Assembly: GCA_030746635.1 (NCBI GenBank)
Contig: JASLMH010000033.1
Location: forward strand, 1-34,552
Reading direction: 5' to 3'
DNA: 34,552 nucleotides
Origin: Alphaproteobacteria bacterium
GTDB taxonomy: Bacteria > Pseudomonadota > Alphaproteobacteria > GCA-2731375
This document shows positions 24,637 to 32,682 of the stretch, piece after piece. How positions within the stretch are numbered: the stretch's first letter is position 1; the number at the start of each line of letters is the position of its first letter. The notes beneath the pieces were generated by a model. It made no database searches and was not told the DNA's origin. It was given only the letters and a program-made list of their open reading frames with translations. A program made the position numbers and the translations under genes.

Positions 24637-25765
24637 CTAGTCCTCGGCCGCCTCGGCGGAGGCCCCACCGCCCACCCGGGCGGCCAGAGAGGCTTCCATG
24701 AAACCGTCCAGGTCGCCGTCCAGCACCCGCTGGGCATCGCCCCGTTCGACACCGGTCCGCAGATCCTTGACCATCTGGTAGGGATGCAGCACGTACGAGC
24801 GGATCTGATGGCCCCAGCCGATGTCGGTCTTCTGGCTCTCGATCACCGCTTTCTCGGCCTCCCGTTTGCGCAGCTCGTCCTCGTACAGCCGGGCCTTCAG
24901 CATCTTCATCGCGGTGGCCCGGTTCTTGTGCTGCGAGCGTTCCTGCTGGCACTGCACGACGATGCCGCTGGGCTCGTGGGTGATGCGGACGGCGCTGTCG
25001 GTGCGGTTGACGTGCTGGCCGCCGGCGCCGGAGGCGCGATAGGTATCGACGCGCAGGTCGCCGTCGTTGATCTCGATCTCGATATCGTCGTCGATCTCCG
25101 GGAAGACCCAGACCGAGGCGAAGCTGGTATGCCGGCGGTTGGCGGCATCGAAGGGTGAAATGCGGACCAGGCGATGGACGCCGCTTTCGGTCTTCAGCCA
25201 GCCATAGGCGTCCTCGCCGCGGACGTGCATGGTGGCCGATTTCAGGCCCGCCTCCTCGCCGGCGCTGGCCTCGACCAGGTCGGTCTTGAAATCGCGCCGG
25301 TCGCTCCAGCGGCCGTACATGCGCAACAGCATCTCGGCCCAGTCCTGGGATTCGGTCCCGCCGGCGCCGGCGTGGATCTCGACGTAGCAGTTGTTGCCGT
25401 CGGCCTCGCCGGACAGCATGCTCTCGAGCTGCCGCACTTCCGCCGTGCGGCGCAATTCGGCCAACTGCCCCTCGGCCTCGGCGACGATGGCGTCATCGCC
25501 CTCGGCCTCGCCCAGTTCGATCAGTTCGGCGGCGTCGGCGACGTCCTGTTCCAGTTGGCGCAGGCCGCCGATGGCGCCGTCCAGCCGGGTGCGCTCGCGC
25601 ATCAGGCGCTGGGCCCGATCGGAGTCGTTCCACAGATCGGGGTCTTCGATCAGGCGGTTCAGTCCATCCAGTCGTTTGACGGCGACATCCCAGTCAAAGA
25701 TGCCTCCTCAGGAGGGTCAGGATCTGATCGATCTCGTCGATCATCGCCTGGGTCTCGGCGCGCAT
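24637..25765 (-). CDS. prfB: Peptide chain release factor 2 (programmed +1 frameshift)
   Basis: RF2, which terminates translation at UGA and UAA. The product is 375 residues if the ribosome shifts +1 at codon 24 (E. coli RF2 is 365). Codons 1-23 start at the ATG at 25765 ([16 protein letters not shown]) and end CTT; TGA follows at 25696-25694, and +1 reading continues [13 protein letters not shown]. The stop-codon recognition tripeptide SPF is at about 203-205 (RISPFDA) and the catalytic GGQ at about 248-250 ([13 protein letters not shown]). A caller without frameshift handling would begin falsely at 25602. GGGGGAG lies just before the ATG. It is 37 bp downstream of ponA in a conserved gene order. 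Confidence 0.97.
25694..25708 (-). promoter_or_regulatory. RF2 programmed +1 frameshift site
   Basis: On the reverse strand AGGAGG (25708-25703), a three-base spacer CAT, the slippery codon CTT, then TGA C. Motif, spacing and position match the E. coli prfB site (AGGGGG-TAT-CTT-TGA-C): an internal Shine-Dalgarno sequence pushes the ribosome forward when RF2 is scarce and TGA is read slowly. This is autoregulation of RF2 level. Confidence 0.96.
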
Positions 25766-25801
25766 GGCTCCCCCTTGTGGTTACTCTGCCTCGGGCGTGG
25801 T

Positions 25802-28210
25802 TCAGTACAGGCCGCCGGTGCCGGTTCGCCCGCTCCCGGAAGTTGCCGCCTCGGCCAGGGATCCGTCAAGCACCGGGCCGGATCTTTTCGGCACGGTGCC
25901 GGGCTTGAAAGCTTCCAACAGCACCTTGCCGCCGCCGGTCGGCAGGCCTTTTTCGGCGTCGACCCGGACCAGCCGGATACCCGGCGGAATGCGGAACGGG
26001 ATCGCCGCCCGTTTGGCCAGGGCCTCGCGCATGAAATCGCGGAACACCGGCGCCGTCACCGACGACCCGGTCTCGCGGCGGCCCAGACTGCGCGGCCGGT
26101 CGAAGCCGATGTAGACGCCGACCGCCAGGTCGGGGGAAAAGCCGACAAACCAGGTATCCCGGGATTCATTGGTCGTGCCGGTCTTGCCGGCCAGCGGCTT
26201 GCCGACCGCGCGAACGCGCCGGCCGGTGCCGCGCAGGACTACGCCTTCGAGCATCGACACCACCTGATAGGCGGTGCCCGGTTCGATGATCTGCGGCCGA
26301 TTTTCCGGCGGCGTCGGCACCTCCTGCCGGTGCCAGCCGCTAACGGCGCAGCCGGGGCAGTCGCGCCCGTCATGGCGGAACACCGTACGGCCGCGGCGGT
26401 CCTGGATGCGATCGATCAGCGTCGGCACCACCCGCTTGCCGCCGTTGACCAGCATCGAATAGGCCGTCGTCAGCCGCAACAGGGTCGTCTCGCCGGCGCC
26501 CAGGGCCATGGGCAGATAGGGCGGCATGTCTTCGACGACGCCGAAGCGTTGGGCGTAGTCGACGACCTTGTCCATGCCGATATAGTTGGCCAGCCGCACC
26601 GTCATCAGGTTGCGCGATTTCTCGATGCCCAGGCGCAGGGTGCTGGGGCCGTAGAATCGCCGGGTATAGTTGGCCGGCTTCCACTTGCCCTGTTCGCCCA
26701 AGTCGATGACGAAGGGGGCATCCAGCACCAGGCTGGACGGCGTGAAGCCGTGCTCCAACGCGGCGGCATAGACGATCGGCTTGAAGGCCGAGCCCGGCTG
26801 CCGCATCGCCTGGGTCGCCCGATTGAACTCGCTGGAGCGGAAGGAATAGCCGCCGCTCATCGCCAGCACCCGGCCGGTATGCGGGTCCATCGCCACCAGG
26901 GCGCCGTTGACCGCCGGCAGCTGCCGCAATTCATAGGCGCCAGGCGCGTAGTGCTCCCGGTCCGTGGGCACCGCCACCACCGCCACCACGTCGCCCGCCG
27001 ACAGCACGTTCGAGGGCCGGCGCACCCGCGGGCCCAGGCGCTGCCCCTTGCGCCAGGCCCGGGCCCATTTCATCCCGGCCAGGGGGAGATAGCCTTCGAC
27101 GCCGTTGGAGAAGCCGATCCGGGCCCGGTCCGGCGCCAGGGCCAGCACCACGGCCATGTACCAATGGCCGATATCCGGGGGCACCGCGACCTCGCTCAAC
27201 GCGGCGATCCAATCGCCACTGGCATCGATACGCGCCAGCGGCCCGCGCCAGCCGTGGCGTCGATCATAGGTCAGCAGACCGGCGCGCAATTTGGCCTCGG
27301 CGATCGCCTGCAATTCCGGCTCCAGGGTGGTGCGCACCGACAGGCCGCCTTCATAGAGTTGATCCTCGCCATAGCGCGCGATCAATTCCCGGCGCACTTC
27401 CTCGGCGAAGAAGCCGGCATCCAGGAAACGGGTCGGGTCCGGCCGCCGTATCAGTAAACTACGGGCCGAGGCCCGCTGGGCCTCCAGGGCGCTGATCGCG
27501 CCGTCCTCCCGCATCCGCGACAGCACCCAATTGCGCCGCTGCCGGGCGGCCTTGCTCTTGCGGATCGGGTGATAGTTGTTCGGCGCCTTCGGCAGGGCGG
27601 CCAGATAGGCGGTCTCCTCCAGGGTCAGTTCGTCGAGGGACTTGTCGAAATAGTTCAAGGCGGCGGCGGCGACGCCATAGCTGCCGAAGCCGAGATAGAT
27701 CTCGTTCAGATAGAGTTCGAGGATGCGGTCCTTGGTGAAGGCGCGCTCGATGCGAAAGGCCAGAATGGCCTCCTTGATCTTGCGCGCCAGGGAAACCTCG
27801 TTGCTCAACAGAAAATTCTTCGCCACCTGCTGGGTGATGGTCGAGGCGCCGACCGGCCGCCGTTTGCCGCCATAGTTGCGCAGGTTGCGGTAGGCGGCCG
27901 TGGCGATGCCGGCGAAATCGATGCCGGGGTGGTCGTAGAATGTCTTGTCCTCGGCCGACAGGATGGCCTGGATGACCTGCCGCGGCATCGCCGCGATGGG
28001 CACGAACAGGCGGCGTTCGCGGGCGAATTCGGCGATCAGCGTGCCATCGCCGGCATGCACCCGCGTCATCACCGGCGGCCGGTAGTCGGCCAACTGCCGA
28101 TAGTCCGGCAGGTCCCGGCCGAACCGCCAGAACACGTACAGCGCCCCGCCCCCCGCGGCCATCGCCAGCAGCAGGATGAGAGACATCACAATCGCCAGAA
28201 ACCTTACCAT
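25802..28210 (-). CDS. ponA: Penicillin-binding protein 1A (bifunctional glycosyltransferase/transpeptidase)
   Basis: An 802-residue class A PBP that polymerises and cross-links peptidoglycan at the inner membrane. After one N-terminal helix (FLAIVMSLILLLAMAAGG) comes the GT51 domain, with catalytic Glu87 in AEDKTFYDHPG and GASTITQQVAKN, then an OB-like insertion (about 320-420). The transpeptidase has nucleophile Ser474 (GSAFKPIV), SRN at 532-534 and KTGTT at 676. The ATG at 28210 was chosen over one 15 codons upstream because MVRFLAIVMSL is the normal alphaproteobacterial opening; neither start has a good ribosome site. It lies between amiC and prfB. Confidence 0.95.
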   Translation of the reverse strand: MVRFLAIVMSLILLLAMAAGGGALYVFWRFGRDLPDYRQLADYRPPVMTRVHAGDGTLIAEFARERRLFVPIAAMPRQVIQAILSAEDKTFYDHPGIDFAGIATAAYRNLRNYGGKRRPVGASTITQQVAKNFLLSNEVSLARKIKEAILAFRIERAFTKDRILELYLNEIYLGFGSYGVAAAALNYFDKSLDELTLEETAYLAALPKAPNNYHPIRKSKAARQRRNWVLSRMREDGAISALEAQRASARSLLIRRPDPTRFLDAGFFAEEVRRELIARYGEDQLYEGGLSVRTTLEPELQAIAEAKLRAGLLTYDRRHGWRGPLARIDASGDWIAALSEVAVPPDIGHWYMAVVLALAPDRARIGFSNGVEGYLPLAGMKWARAWRKGQRLGPRVRRPSNVLSAGDVVAVVAVPTDREHYAPGAYELRQLPAVNGALVAMDPHTGRVLAMSGGYSFRSSEFNRATQAMRQPGSAFKPIVYAAALEHGFTPSSLVLDAPFVIDLGEQGKWKPANYTRRFYGPSTLRLGIEKSRNLMTVRLANYIGMDKVVDYAQRFGVVEDMPPYLPMALGAGETTLLRLTTAYSMLVNGGKRVVPTLIDRIQDRRGRTVFRHDGRDCPGCAVSGWHRQEVPTPPENRPQIIEPGTAYQVVSMLEGVVLRGTGRRVRAVGKPLAGKTGTTNESRDTWFVGFSPDLAVGVYIGFDRPRSLGRRETGSSVTAPVFRDFMREALAKRAAIPFRIPPGIRLVRVDAEKGLPTGGGKVLLEAFKPGTVPKRSGPVLDGSLAEAATSGSGRTGTGGLY

Positions 28211-28317
28211 TGCGCCAATCGGCCGCGCCCCCGTCGTTCCGGCCCGCCCGGACATTCTAACAACTGACGGGGGAACATGGCCATTTTAGGGCGATTCCGG
28301 CTCAATCGGAAAAGCCT

Positions 28318-29502
28318 TCAATGCTTGAGGCCGCCGAAGTAGTGGTTCACGGCGCGGCCGATCGAGTTGGCGATGCTGGCCAGCTCGGTGGCCGAGGTCA
28401 GCATGCGCTCGTCCCGCCGGTTGGACAGATAGCCCAGTTCGACCAGCACCGAGGGTACGTCGGGGGCCTTGAGAACGCGAAAACCGGCGAAGCGGTGCGG
28501 CTTGCGCCGCAGCCGGATGTGGCGACGCAGTTCGGGCACCAGGGCGGAGGCGAAACGGGCCGAATAGTTCATGGTTTCGCGCTGGGTCAGTTCGATCAGG
28601 ATCGAGGCCACGTCGTCGTCATGTTGGGTCAGGTTGACCCCGGCGATGACGTCGGCGCGGTTTTCCTTCGCCGCCAGCGCCGCCGCCTCCTTGTCCGAGG
28701 ATTTCTCCGACAGGGTGTAGATACCGCCGCCTCGGACGCTGTGATCGGCGATCGAGTCCGCGTGTATCGAGATGAACAGATCGGCCCCGGCCCGCCGGGC
28801 AAAGGCGACCCGCCCGCGCAGCGGAATGAAGATGTCCCGGTCGCGGGTCAACGCCACCTGGTAGCGCCCGCTCCGATTGAGCACCTTGCGCAACTGCCGG
28901 GCCATGCGCAGGGTCACCCACTTTTCCAGGCTGCCGCCGATGCCGGTCGCCCCCGGATCGACGCCGCCATGTCCGGGATCGATCACCACCACCGGCTTGG
29001 CGCCGGCCCGGCGCCGTGGCTTGGCGGTCGGCCGGGGCGGCGGCTTGGCGGCACTGACCGGCGGCGGTTTCACCTTGGCCAGAAACGCCGTCCTGGTGCT
29101 CGCCGCCAGGTCGATGACCAGGCGATAGGGCTGTGGCGGCGCCGGCGGCAACAGAAAAACCGAGCGCACGACGCCCGGCTCCTTCAGATCCAACACCACC
29201 CGGGAATTACCGGGCTTGAACAACCCGAATCGCAGACCGGCGACCAGGCCGCCCTTGCGGCTGGCCGCGCCCGCCGGCACCTGCCAATGCACCTCCGGCA
29301 GATCGAGCACGACCCGATAGGGATCGGCCAGGGTGAAGACGCGATAGGAGACCTTTTCGCTCAAATCGAGCACGACGCGGGTCTTGTCGGCATGAATGCC
29401 GATTCTCACGTTGCGCGCCAGGGTCGTCGCCTCGGCGTCCCCGGACGGCAGGCAAGCCAGGGCAACGGCGACGGCGACCAGCAATCGAAAGATGGCAAAC
29501 AT
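28318..29502 (-). CDS. amiC: N-acetylmuramoyl-L-alanine amidase AmiC-type
   Basis: A 394-residue exported amidase that removes stem peptides from peptidoglycan during cell separation. A signal peptide (MFAIFRLLVAVAVALACLPS) precedes an AMIN targeting domain (about 28-135), a Pro/Lys/Arg-rich linker (about 144-168) and Amidase_3. Zinc ligands are His178 (DPGHGG), Glu193 (LEKW) and His247 (ISIHAD), with catalytic Glu355 (LVELGYLSN). The upstream ATG at 29580 would add a long non-signal leader and was rejected. The chosen ATG has no Shine-Dalgarno sequence but lies where transcription from the promoter at 29510-29537 would begin, so the mRNA may be leaderless. Confidence 0.94.
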   Translation of the reverse strand: MFAIFRLLVAVAVALACLPSGDAEATTLARNVRIGIHADKTRVVLDLSEKVSYRVFTLADPYRVVLDLPEVHWQVPAGAASRKGGLVAGLRFGLFKPGNSRVVLDLKEPGVVRSVFLLPPAPPQPYRLVIDLAASTRTAFLAKVKPPPVSAAKPPPRPTAKPRRRAGAKPVVVIDPGHGGVDPGATGIGGSLEKWVTLRMARQLRKVLNRSGRYQVALTRDRDIFIPLRGRVAFARRAGADLFISIHADSIADHSVRGGGIYTLSEKSSDKEAAALAAKENRADVIAGVNLTQHDDDVASILIELTQRETMNYSARFASALVPELRRHIRLRRKPHRFAGFRVLKAPDVPSVLVELGYLSNRRDERMLTSATELASIANSIGRAVNHYFGGLKH

Positions 29503-29509
29503 GGCAAAT

Positions 29510-29537
29510 ATAGTATCCAGGCAAAGGCAAAGCACAA
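29510..29537 (-). promoter_or_regulatory. Candidate amiC promoter giving a leaderless mRNA
   Basis: Reverse strand: TTGTGC (29537-29532), 16-bp spacer, TACTAT (29515-29510). Seven bases separate the -10 element from the ATG at 29502, so initiation would fall at or next to the start codon. The absence of a ribosome-binding sequence before amiC agrees with this. It is an AT-rich island in GC-rich DNA. Confidence 0.45.
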
Positions 29538-29549
29538 TATCTGATATTG
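29535..29549. promoter_or_regulatory. Perfect 15-bp palindrome overlapping the amiC -35
   Basis: CAATATC-T-GATATTG is symmetric over seven bases each side. It overlaps the upstream half of the amiC -35 hexamer and lies about 67 bp upstream of the rne -35, where a repressor would block amiC. No known regulator's consensus is recognised. Confidence 0.45.
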
Positions 29550-29615
29550 CGCCCGGTACGTTGCCCCGTGGCGCCGGCATTCAACCGGCCGTCGGAACGG
29601 CCCTACCGATTTCCA

Positions 29616-29645
29616 TTGAGTGTTGGGTGTCTTGGGGTATATGAT
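29616..29645 (+). promoter_or_regulatory. Candidate rne promoter
   Basis: TTGAGT (29616-29621), 18-bp spacer, TATGAT (29640-29645, five of six consensus). Transcription would begin near 29652, giving a leader of about 337 nt before the rne ATG. The long leader fits RNase E, whose E. coli message has a 361-nt autoregulatory 5' UTR. Confidence 0.45.
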
Positions 29646-29651
29646 GCGCGC

Positions 29652-29988
29652 GTGTAACGTTCCGTGATCGGTTCGCCCGGACTTCGTGCCGGGCGATGGC
29701 GTGGTGACGGATGGCTGGATCAGAACAGTCTCGTTCGCCGGCCCGTGTCGGTTTCAGACCAATTTTATCATTGCGCCAAGATTATCGCGGAATTGGATAG
29801 CGAACATCGAAGCCAGGTTCGGGCCGTGCCCGAACGGGTAGTGGACGAAGGACCCTCGTCCTGGCTGGCCGTTTTGTTTAGGCCCTGCCGTTTGACGGGT
29901 TGAGACCCCCATCTACCGGCTTCGCAACAATTAGGGGACCGCGGGCGACCGGCGCAGCGATGCCGGGCCGACGCGGGCATGATATAGA
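29652..29988 (+). ncRNA. Structured 5' leader of rne (candidate autoregulatory region)
   Basis: About 340 bp without a credible gene. Three hairpins are visible: GCCCGG/CCGGGC (29675-29680 with 29689-29694, loop ACTTCGTG); GTTCGGGC/GCCCGAAC (29817-29824 with 29828-29835, loop CGT); and GGACGA/TCGTCC (29843-29848 with 29856-29861). In E. coli, hairpins of the rne leader are sensed by RNase E to control its own mRNA decay. The same role here is inferred from position and structure. This also accounts for the long gap between amiC and rne. Confidence 0.5.
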
Positions 29989-32484
29989 ATGACGACGCGT
30001 ATGTTGGTTGACGCGACGCATGCGGAGGAAACCCGTATCGTCGCCGTCAAGGGCACTCGACTTGTTGACTTCGACTTCGAAAGTGCCAACAAGAAACAAC
30101 TCAAAGGCAACATCTATCTCGCCAAGGTAACCCGGGTCGAACCCTCGTTGCAGGCGGCCTTCGTTGACTATGGCGGCAACCGCCATGGCTTCCTGGCCTT
30201 CAACGAAATACATCCCGACTACTACCAGATACCCATCGCCGATCGCGAGGCGCTGCTGCGGGAAGAGGCCGAGCAAGCGGCCGAGCAGGCGGCGGAGGAG
30301 GAACGGGAGGCCGAGGCGAACGGTGCCGCCGAGGACCGGGCCGACGACGGCGAGGATGACGCCGACCTCGATCGGGAGGCGGCGGACAACGGCAACGGCC
30401 AGGACAGCGGTGACGCCCTGGACGAGGTGCCACGCCCGCGCGGCCGGACGCGGCGCAACTACAAGATCCAGGAAGTCATCAAGCGACGGCAAATCCTGCT
30501 GGTCCAGGTGGTCAAGGAAGAGCGCGGCAACAAGGGCGCGGCGCTGACCACCTATCTGTCACTGGCCGGCCGGTATTGCGTGCTGATGCCGAATACGGCG
30601 CGTGGCGGCGGCATCAGCCGCAAGATCGCCAATCAGACGGCGCGGCGGAAGCTGAAGAAGATCGTCGTCGATCTGGAGGTGCCCGAAGGCATGGGCGTGA
30701 TCGTCCGCACCGCCGGAATGGCGCGCACCAAGTCGGAGATCAAGCGCGACTTCGAATATCTGCTGCGGCTGTGGGACAGCGTCCGCGATCTCACCCTGGA
30801 ATCGTCGGCCCCCACCGTGGTCTACGAGGAGGCGGATCTGATCAAGCGGGCGATCCGCGACATGTACGCCAAGGAGATCGACGAAATCCTGGTCGAGGGC
30901 GAGGACGGCTACCGCATCGCCAAGGATTTCATGCGCATGCTGATGCCCAGCCATGCCAAGAAGGTGCAGCCCTATCGCGACCTTATCCCGCTGTTTCACC
31001 GCTACCAGATCGAGCAACAGCTCGACGGCATGCATTCCAATGTCATCCAGCTGAAGTCCGGCGGCTACCTGGTGGTCGCGCCGACCGAAGCGCTGGTCGC
31101 CATCGACGTCAACTCGGGTCGTTCCACCAAGGAACGCAATATCGAGGAAACGGCGCTGAAAACGAACCTGGAGGCGGCCGAGGAAACCGCCCGGCAACTG
31201 CGCCTGCGCGACCTGGCCGGCCTGATCGTCATCGACTTCATCGACATGGAGGAAAACCGCAACAACCGGGCGGTGGAGCGGCGCATCAAGGATTGCCTGA
31301 AGGATGACCGCGCGCGGATTCAGGTGGGACGAATTTCCGGCTTCGGCCTGTTGGAGATGTCGCGGCAACGGCTGCGGCCCAGCTTGTTCGAGGCCAGCAC
31401 GGCTGCCTGCGAGCATTGCGGCGGTACCGGCTTCGTGCGCACCACCGAATCCACCGTCCTGCACGTCCTCCGCGCCATCGAGGAAGAGGGCATCCGCGCC
31501 CGGGCGGCACAAATCACGGTGCAGGTGCCCAGCCAGGTCGCGATTTATCTGCTGAACCAGAAACGCGACAAGCTGGCCGAAATCGAACAGCGCTACGGCA
31601 TGCGGGTGTTCATCCTGGGCGACGACACCCTGGTGGCTCCCGATTACAACCTGGACATCGATCGCACCCACACGGTGGAAGAGATCGAAGCCATCGAACT
31701 GCAAAAACAACAGGAACAGCAGGAACAGCGGGCCGCCGAGGAACCCGAACCGGAGGAAGTCGTCGAGGAGGAGGCCGAGGAAGAAGCCGAGGAAGAGGCC
31801 GAGGAAGAGGCCGAGGCCACCAAACGGCCGCGGCGCCGGCGGCGGAGCCGCAAGCGCCCCGACGAGCGGCGGGCCAAGACCGCCGAGCCGGATGACGCCG
31901 AGACCTCGGAGGAGAAAGAGGCGGCGGCCAACGGCGATGAGGCCGAGGGCGGCAACGGCGAGGAAAAGACCCGGCGGCGGCGGCGCGGCCGCCGCGGCGG
32001 CCGGCGGCGGCGGGGCGCCGGCGAGGCGGCCAACGGCGAAGACCAGGCGGCCACGGCCGAAGGGACCGCGGCCGAGGAGGCTCCCTCGGAGGACGTCGAG
32101 GAGACGGCCGAACCGGAGACCCCGACCAGCGAACCGGCGGCGCCCGAAATCCCATTCGAACTGGAACCGGAACCGGAACCGGAACCGGTGCTGAGCGAGA
32201 CACCGATTGGCCTGGCGGTGCCCGTCGACACCGAGGACGCACCGCCGCTGCCGGCGGTGACCGCGGAGCCGGGACTACCCATGCTCAGCGAACCGGTTGG
32301 TGACGGACCGCTGATGTCGATACCCCCGGAACCGGTCGACGAAACGCCGGCGGCCGAGCCGGCCCCGGAACCGGCGGAGCCCATCGCCGAACCGGCGGCG
32401 GCAAACGAGGAAAGCGCCGAGCAGCCCGAACAGCCGAAGGGCCCCAAACGCCGCGGCTGGTGGCAGCGCACCGGTTTGTTCTGA
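29989..32484 (+). CDS. rne: Ribonuclease E
   Basis: An 831-residue endoribonuclease that initiates mRNA decay and processes rRNA. The N-terminal half is catalytic: the S1 region (KKQLKGNIYLAKVTRVEPSL) carries an acidic insertion at about 92-146 typical of alphaproteobacteria, the metal-binding Asp373 (AIDVNSG) and Asp416 (VIDFIDM) are present, and the zinc-link is CEHC (474-477). Residues 570-831 are disordered, with four EE(E)A repeats, Arg-rich blocks that probably bind RNA, and an acidic Pro-rich stretch. The last residues RRGWWQRTGLF match the GWW motif by which Caulobacter RNase E recruits PNPase. The ATG at 29989 gives the family opening MTTRMLVDATHAEETR. Confidence 0.97.
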   Translation: MTTRMLVDATHAEETRIVAVKGTRLVDFDFESANKKQLKGNIYLAKVTRVEPSLQAAFVDYGGNRHGFLAFNEIHPDYYQIPIADREALLREEAEQAAEQAAEEEREAEANGAAEDRADDGEDDADLDREAADNGNGQDSGDALDEVPRPRGRTRRNYKIQEVIKRRQILLVQVVKEERGNKGAALTTYLSLAGRYCVLMPNTARGGGISRKIANQTARRKLKKIVVDLEVPEGMGVIVRTAGMARTKSEIKRDFEYLLRLWDSVRDLTLESSAPTVVYEEADLIKRAIRDMYAKEIDEILVEGEDGYRIAKDFMRMLMPSHAKKVQPYRDLIPLFHRYQIEQQLDGMHSNVIQLKSGGYLVVAPTEALVAIDVNSGRSTKERNIEETALKTNLEAAEETARQLRLRDLAGLIVIDFIDMEENRNNRAVERRIKDCLKDDRARIQVGRISGFGLLEMSRQRLRPSLFEASTAACEHCGGTGFVRTTESTVLHVLRAIEEEGIRARAAQITVQVPSQVAIYLLNQKRDKLAEIEQRYGMRVFILGDDTLVAPDYNLDIDRTHTVEEIEAIELQKQQEQQEQRAAEEPEPEEVVEEEAEEEAEEEAEEEAEATKRPRRRRRSRKRPDERRAKTAEPDDAETSEEKEAAANGDEAEGGNGEEKTRRRRRGRRGGRRRRGAGEAANGEDQAATAEGTAAEEAPSEDVEETAEPETPTSEPAAPEIPFELEPEPEPEPVLSETPIGLAVPVDTEDAPPLPAVTAEPGLPMLSEPVGDGPLMSIPPEPVDETPAAEPAPEPAEPIAEPAAANEESAEQPEQPKGPKRRGWWQRTGLF
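31765..31812 (+). repeat. Four 12-bp tandem repeats inside rne
   Basis: Four in-frame 12-bp units (type GAGGAAGAGGCC) encode Glu-Glu-Glu-Ala. A second short array, GGAACC four times at 32163-32186, encodes the EPEPEPEP stretch. Both are in the disordered C-terminal half and could vary in copy number by slippage without breaking the frame. Confidence 0.8.
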
Positions 32485-32543
32485 GCGAACGGTTCCGGTC
32501 GAGGGTCCGATACCAAGCTGAAAGAAGCGCAACTCTTCCCATG

Positions 32544-32583
32544 CATCCTTCGAGACGAGCCTACGGCTCTCCTCAGGATGAGG
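32544..32583. repeat. REP-like palindrome after rne, inverted member
   Basis: Outer arms CATCCT/AGGATG and inner GAGCC/GGCTC around TAC. It resembles the reverse complement of the 40-bp repeat at 32612-32651, with which it could form a larger paired structure. It starts 60 bp past the rne stop and may protect or end the rne transcript. Confidence 0.65.
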
Positions 32584-32611
32584 AAAGTGCTACATTTTCA
32601 ACTAATTAGCT

Positions 32612-32651
32612 TCATGCTGAGGAGGGCGCGGAGCGCCCGTCTCGAAGCATG
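32612..32651. repeat. REP-like palindromic repeat, copy 2
   Basis: Identical over 40 bp to 11-50, with weaker similarity to about 32668. It lies 31 bp beyond the stop of the reverse-strand aminotransferase gene, in the same orientation to that stop as copy 1 has to the EamA gene. With the inverted member at 32544 it forms a BIME-like pair between the convergent rne and aminotransferase genes. Confidence 0.75.
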
Positions 32652-32682
32652 ACGATAGGTCAATCTTTACCGTAAATTGGTA

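Noticed and set aside
24637..25602. Truncated prfB starting at 25602
   Set aside because: This start ignores the programmed frameshift and loses the conserved N-terminal domain; the gene begins at 25765.
25391..27457. A 688-codon forward open frame across prfB and ponA
   Set aside because: It lies opposite conserved RF2 and PBP1A reading frames and its Arg/His/Gln-rich composition is that of an antisense shadow.
29664..29903. A 79-codon forward ORF upstream of rne
   Set aside because: It has no recognisable domain, and the strong hairpins in the same stretch better fit an untranslated leader.
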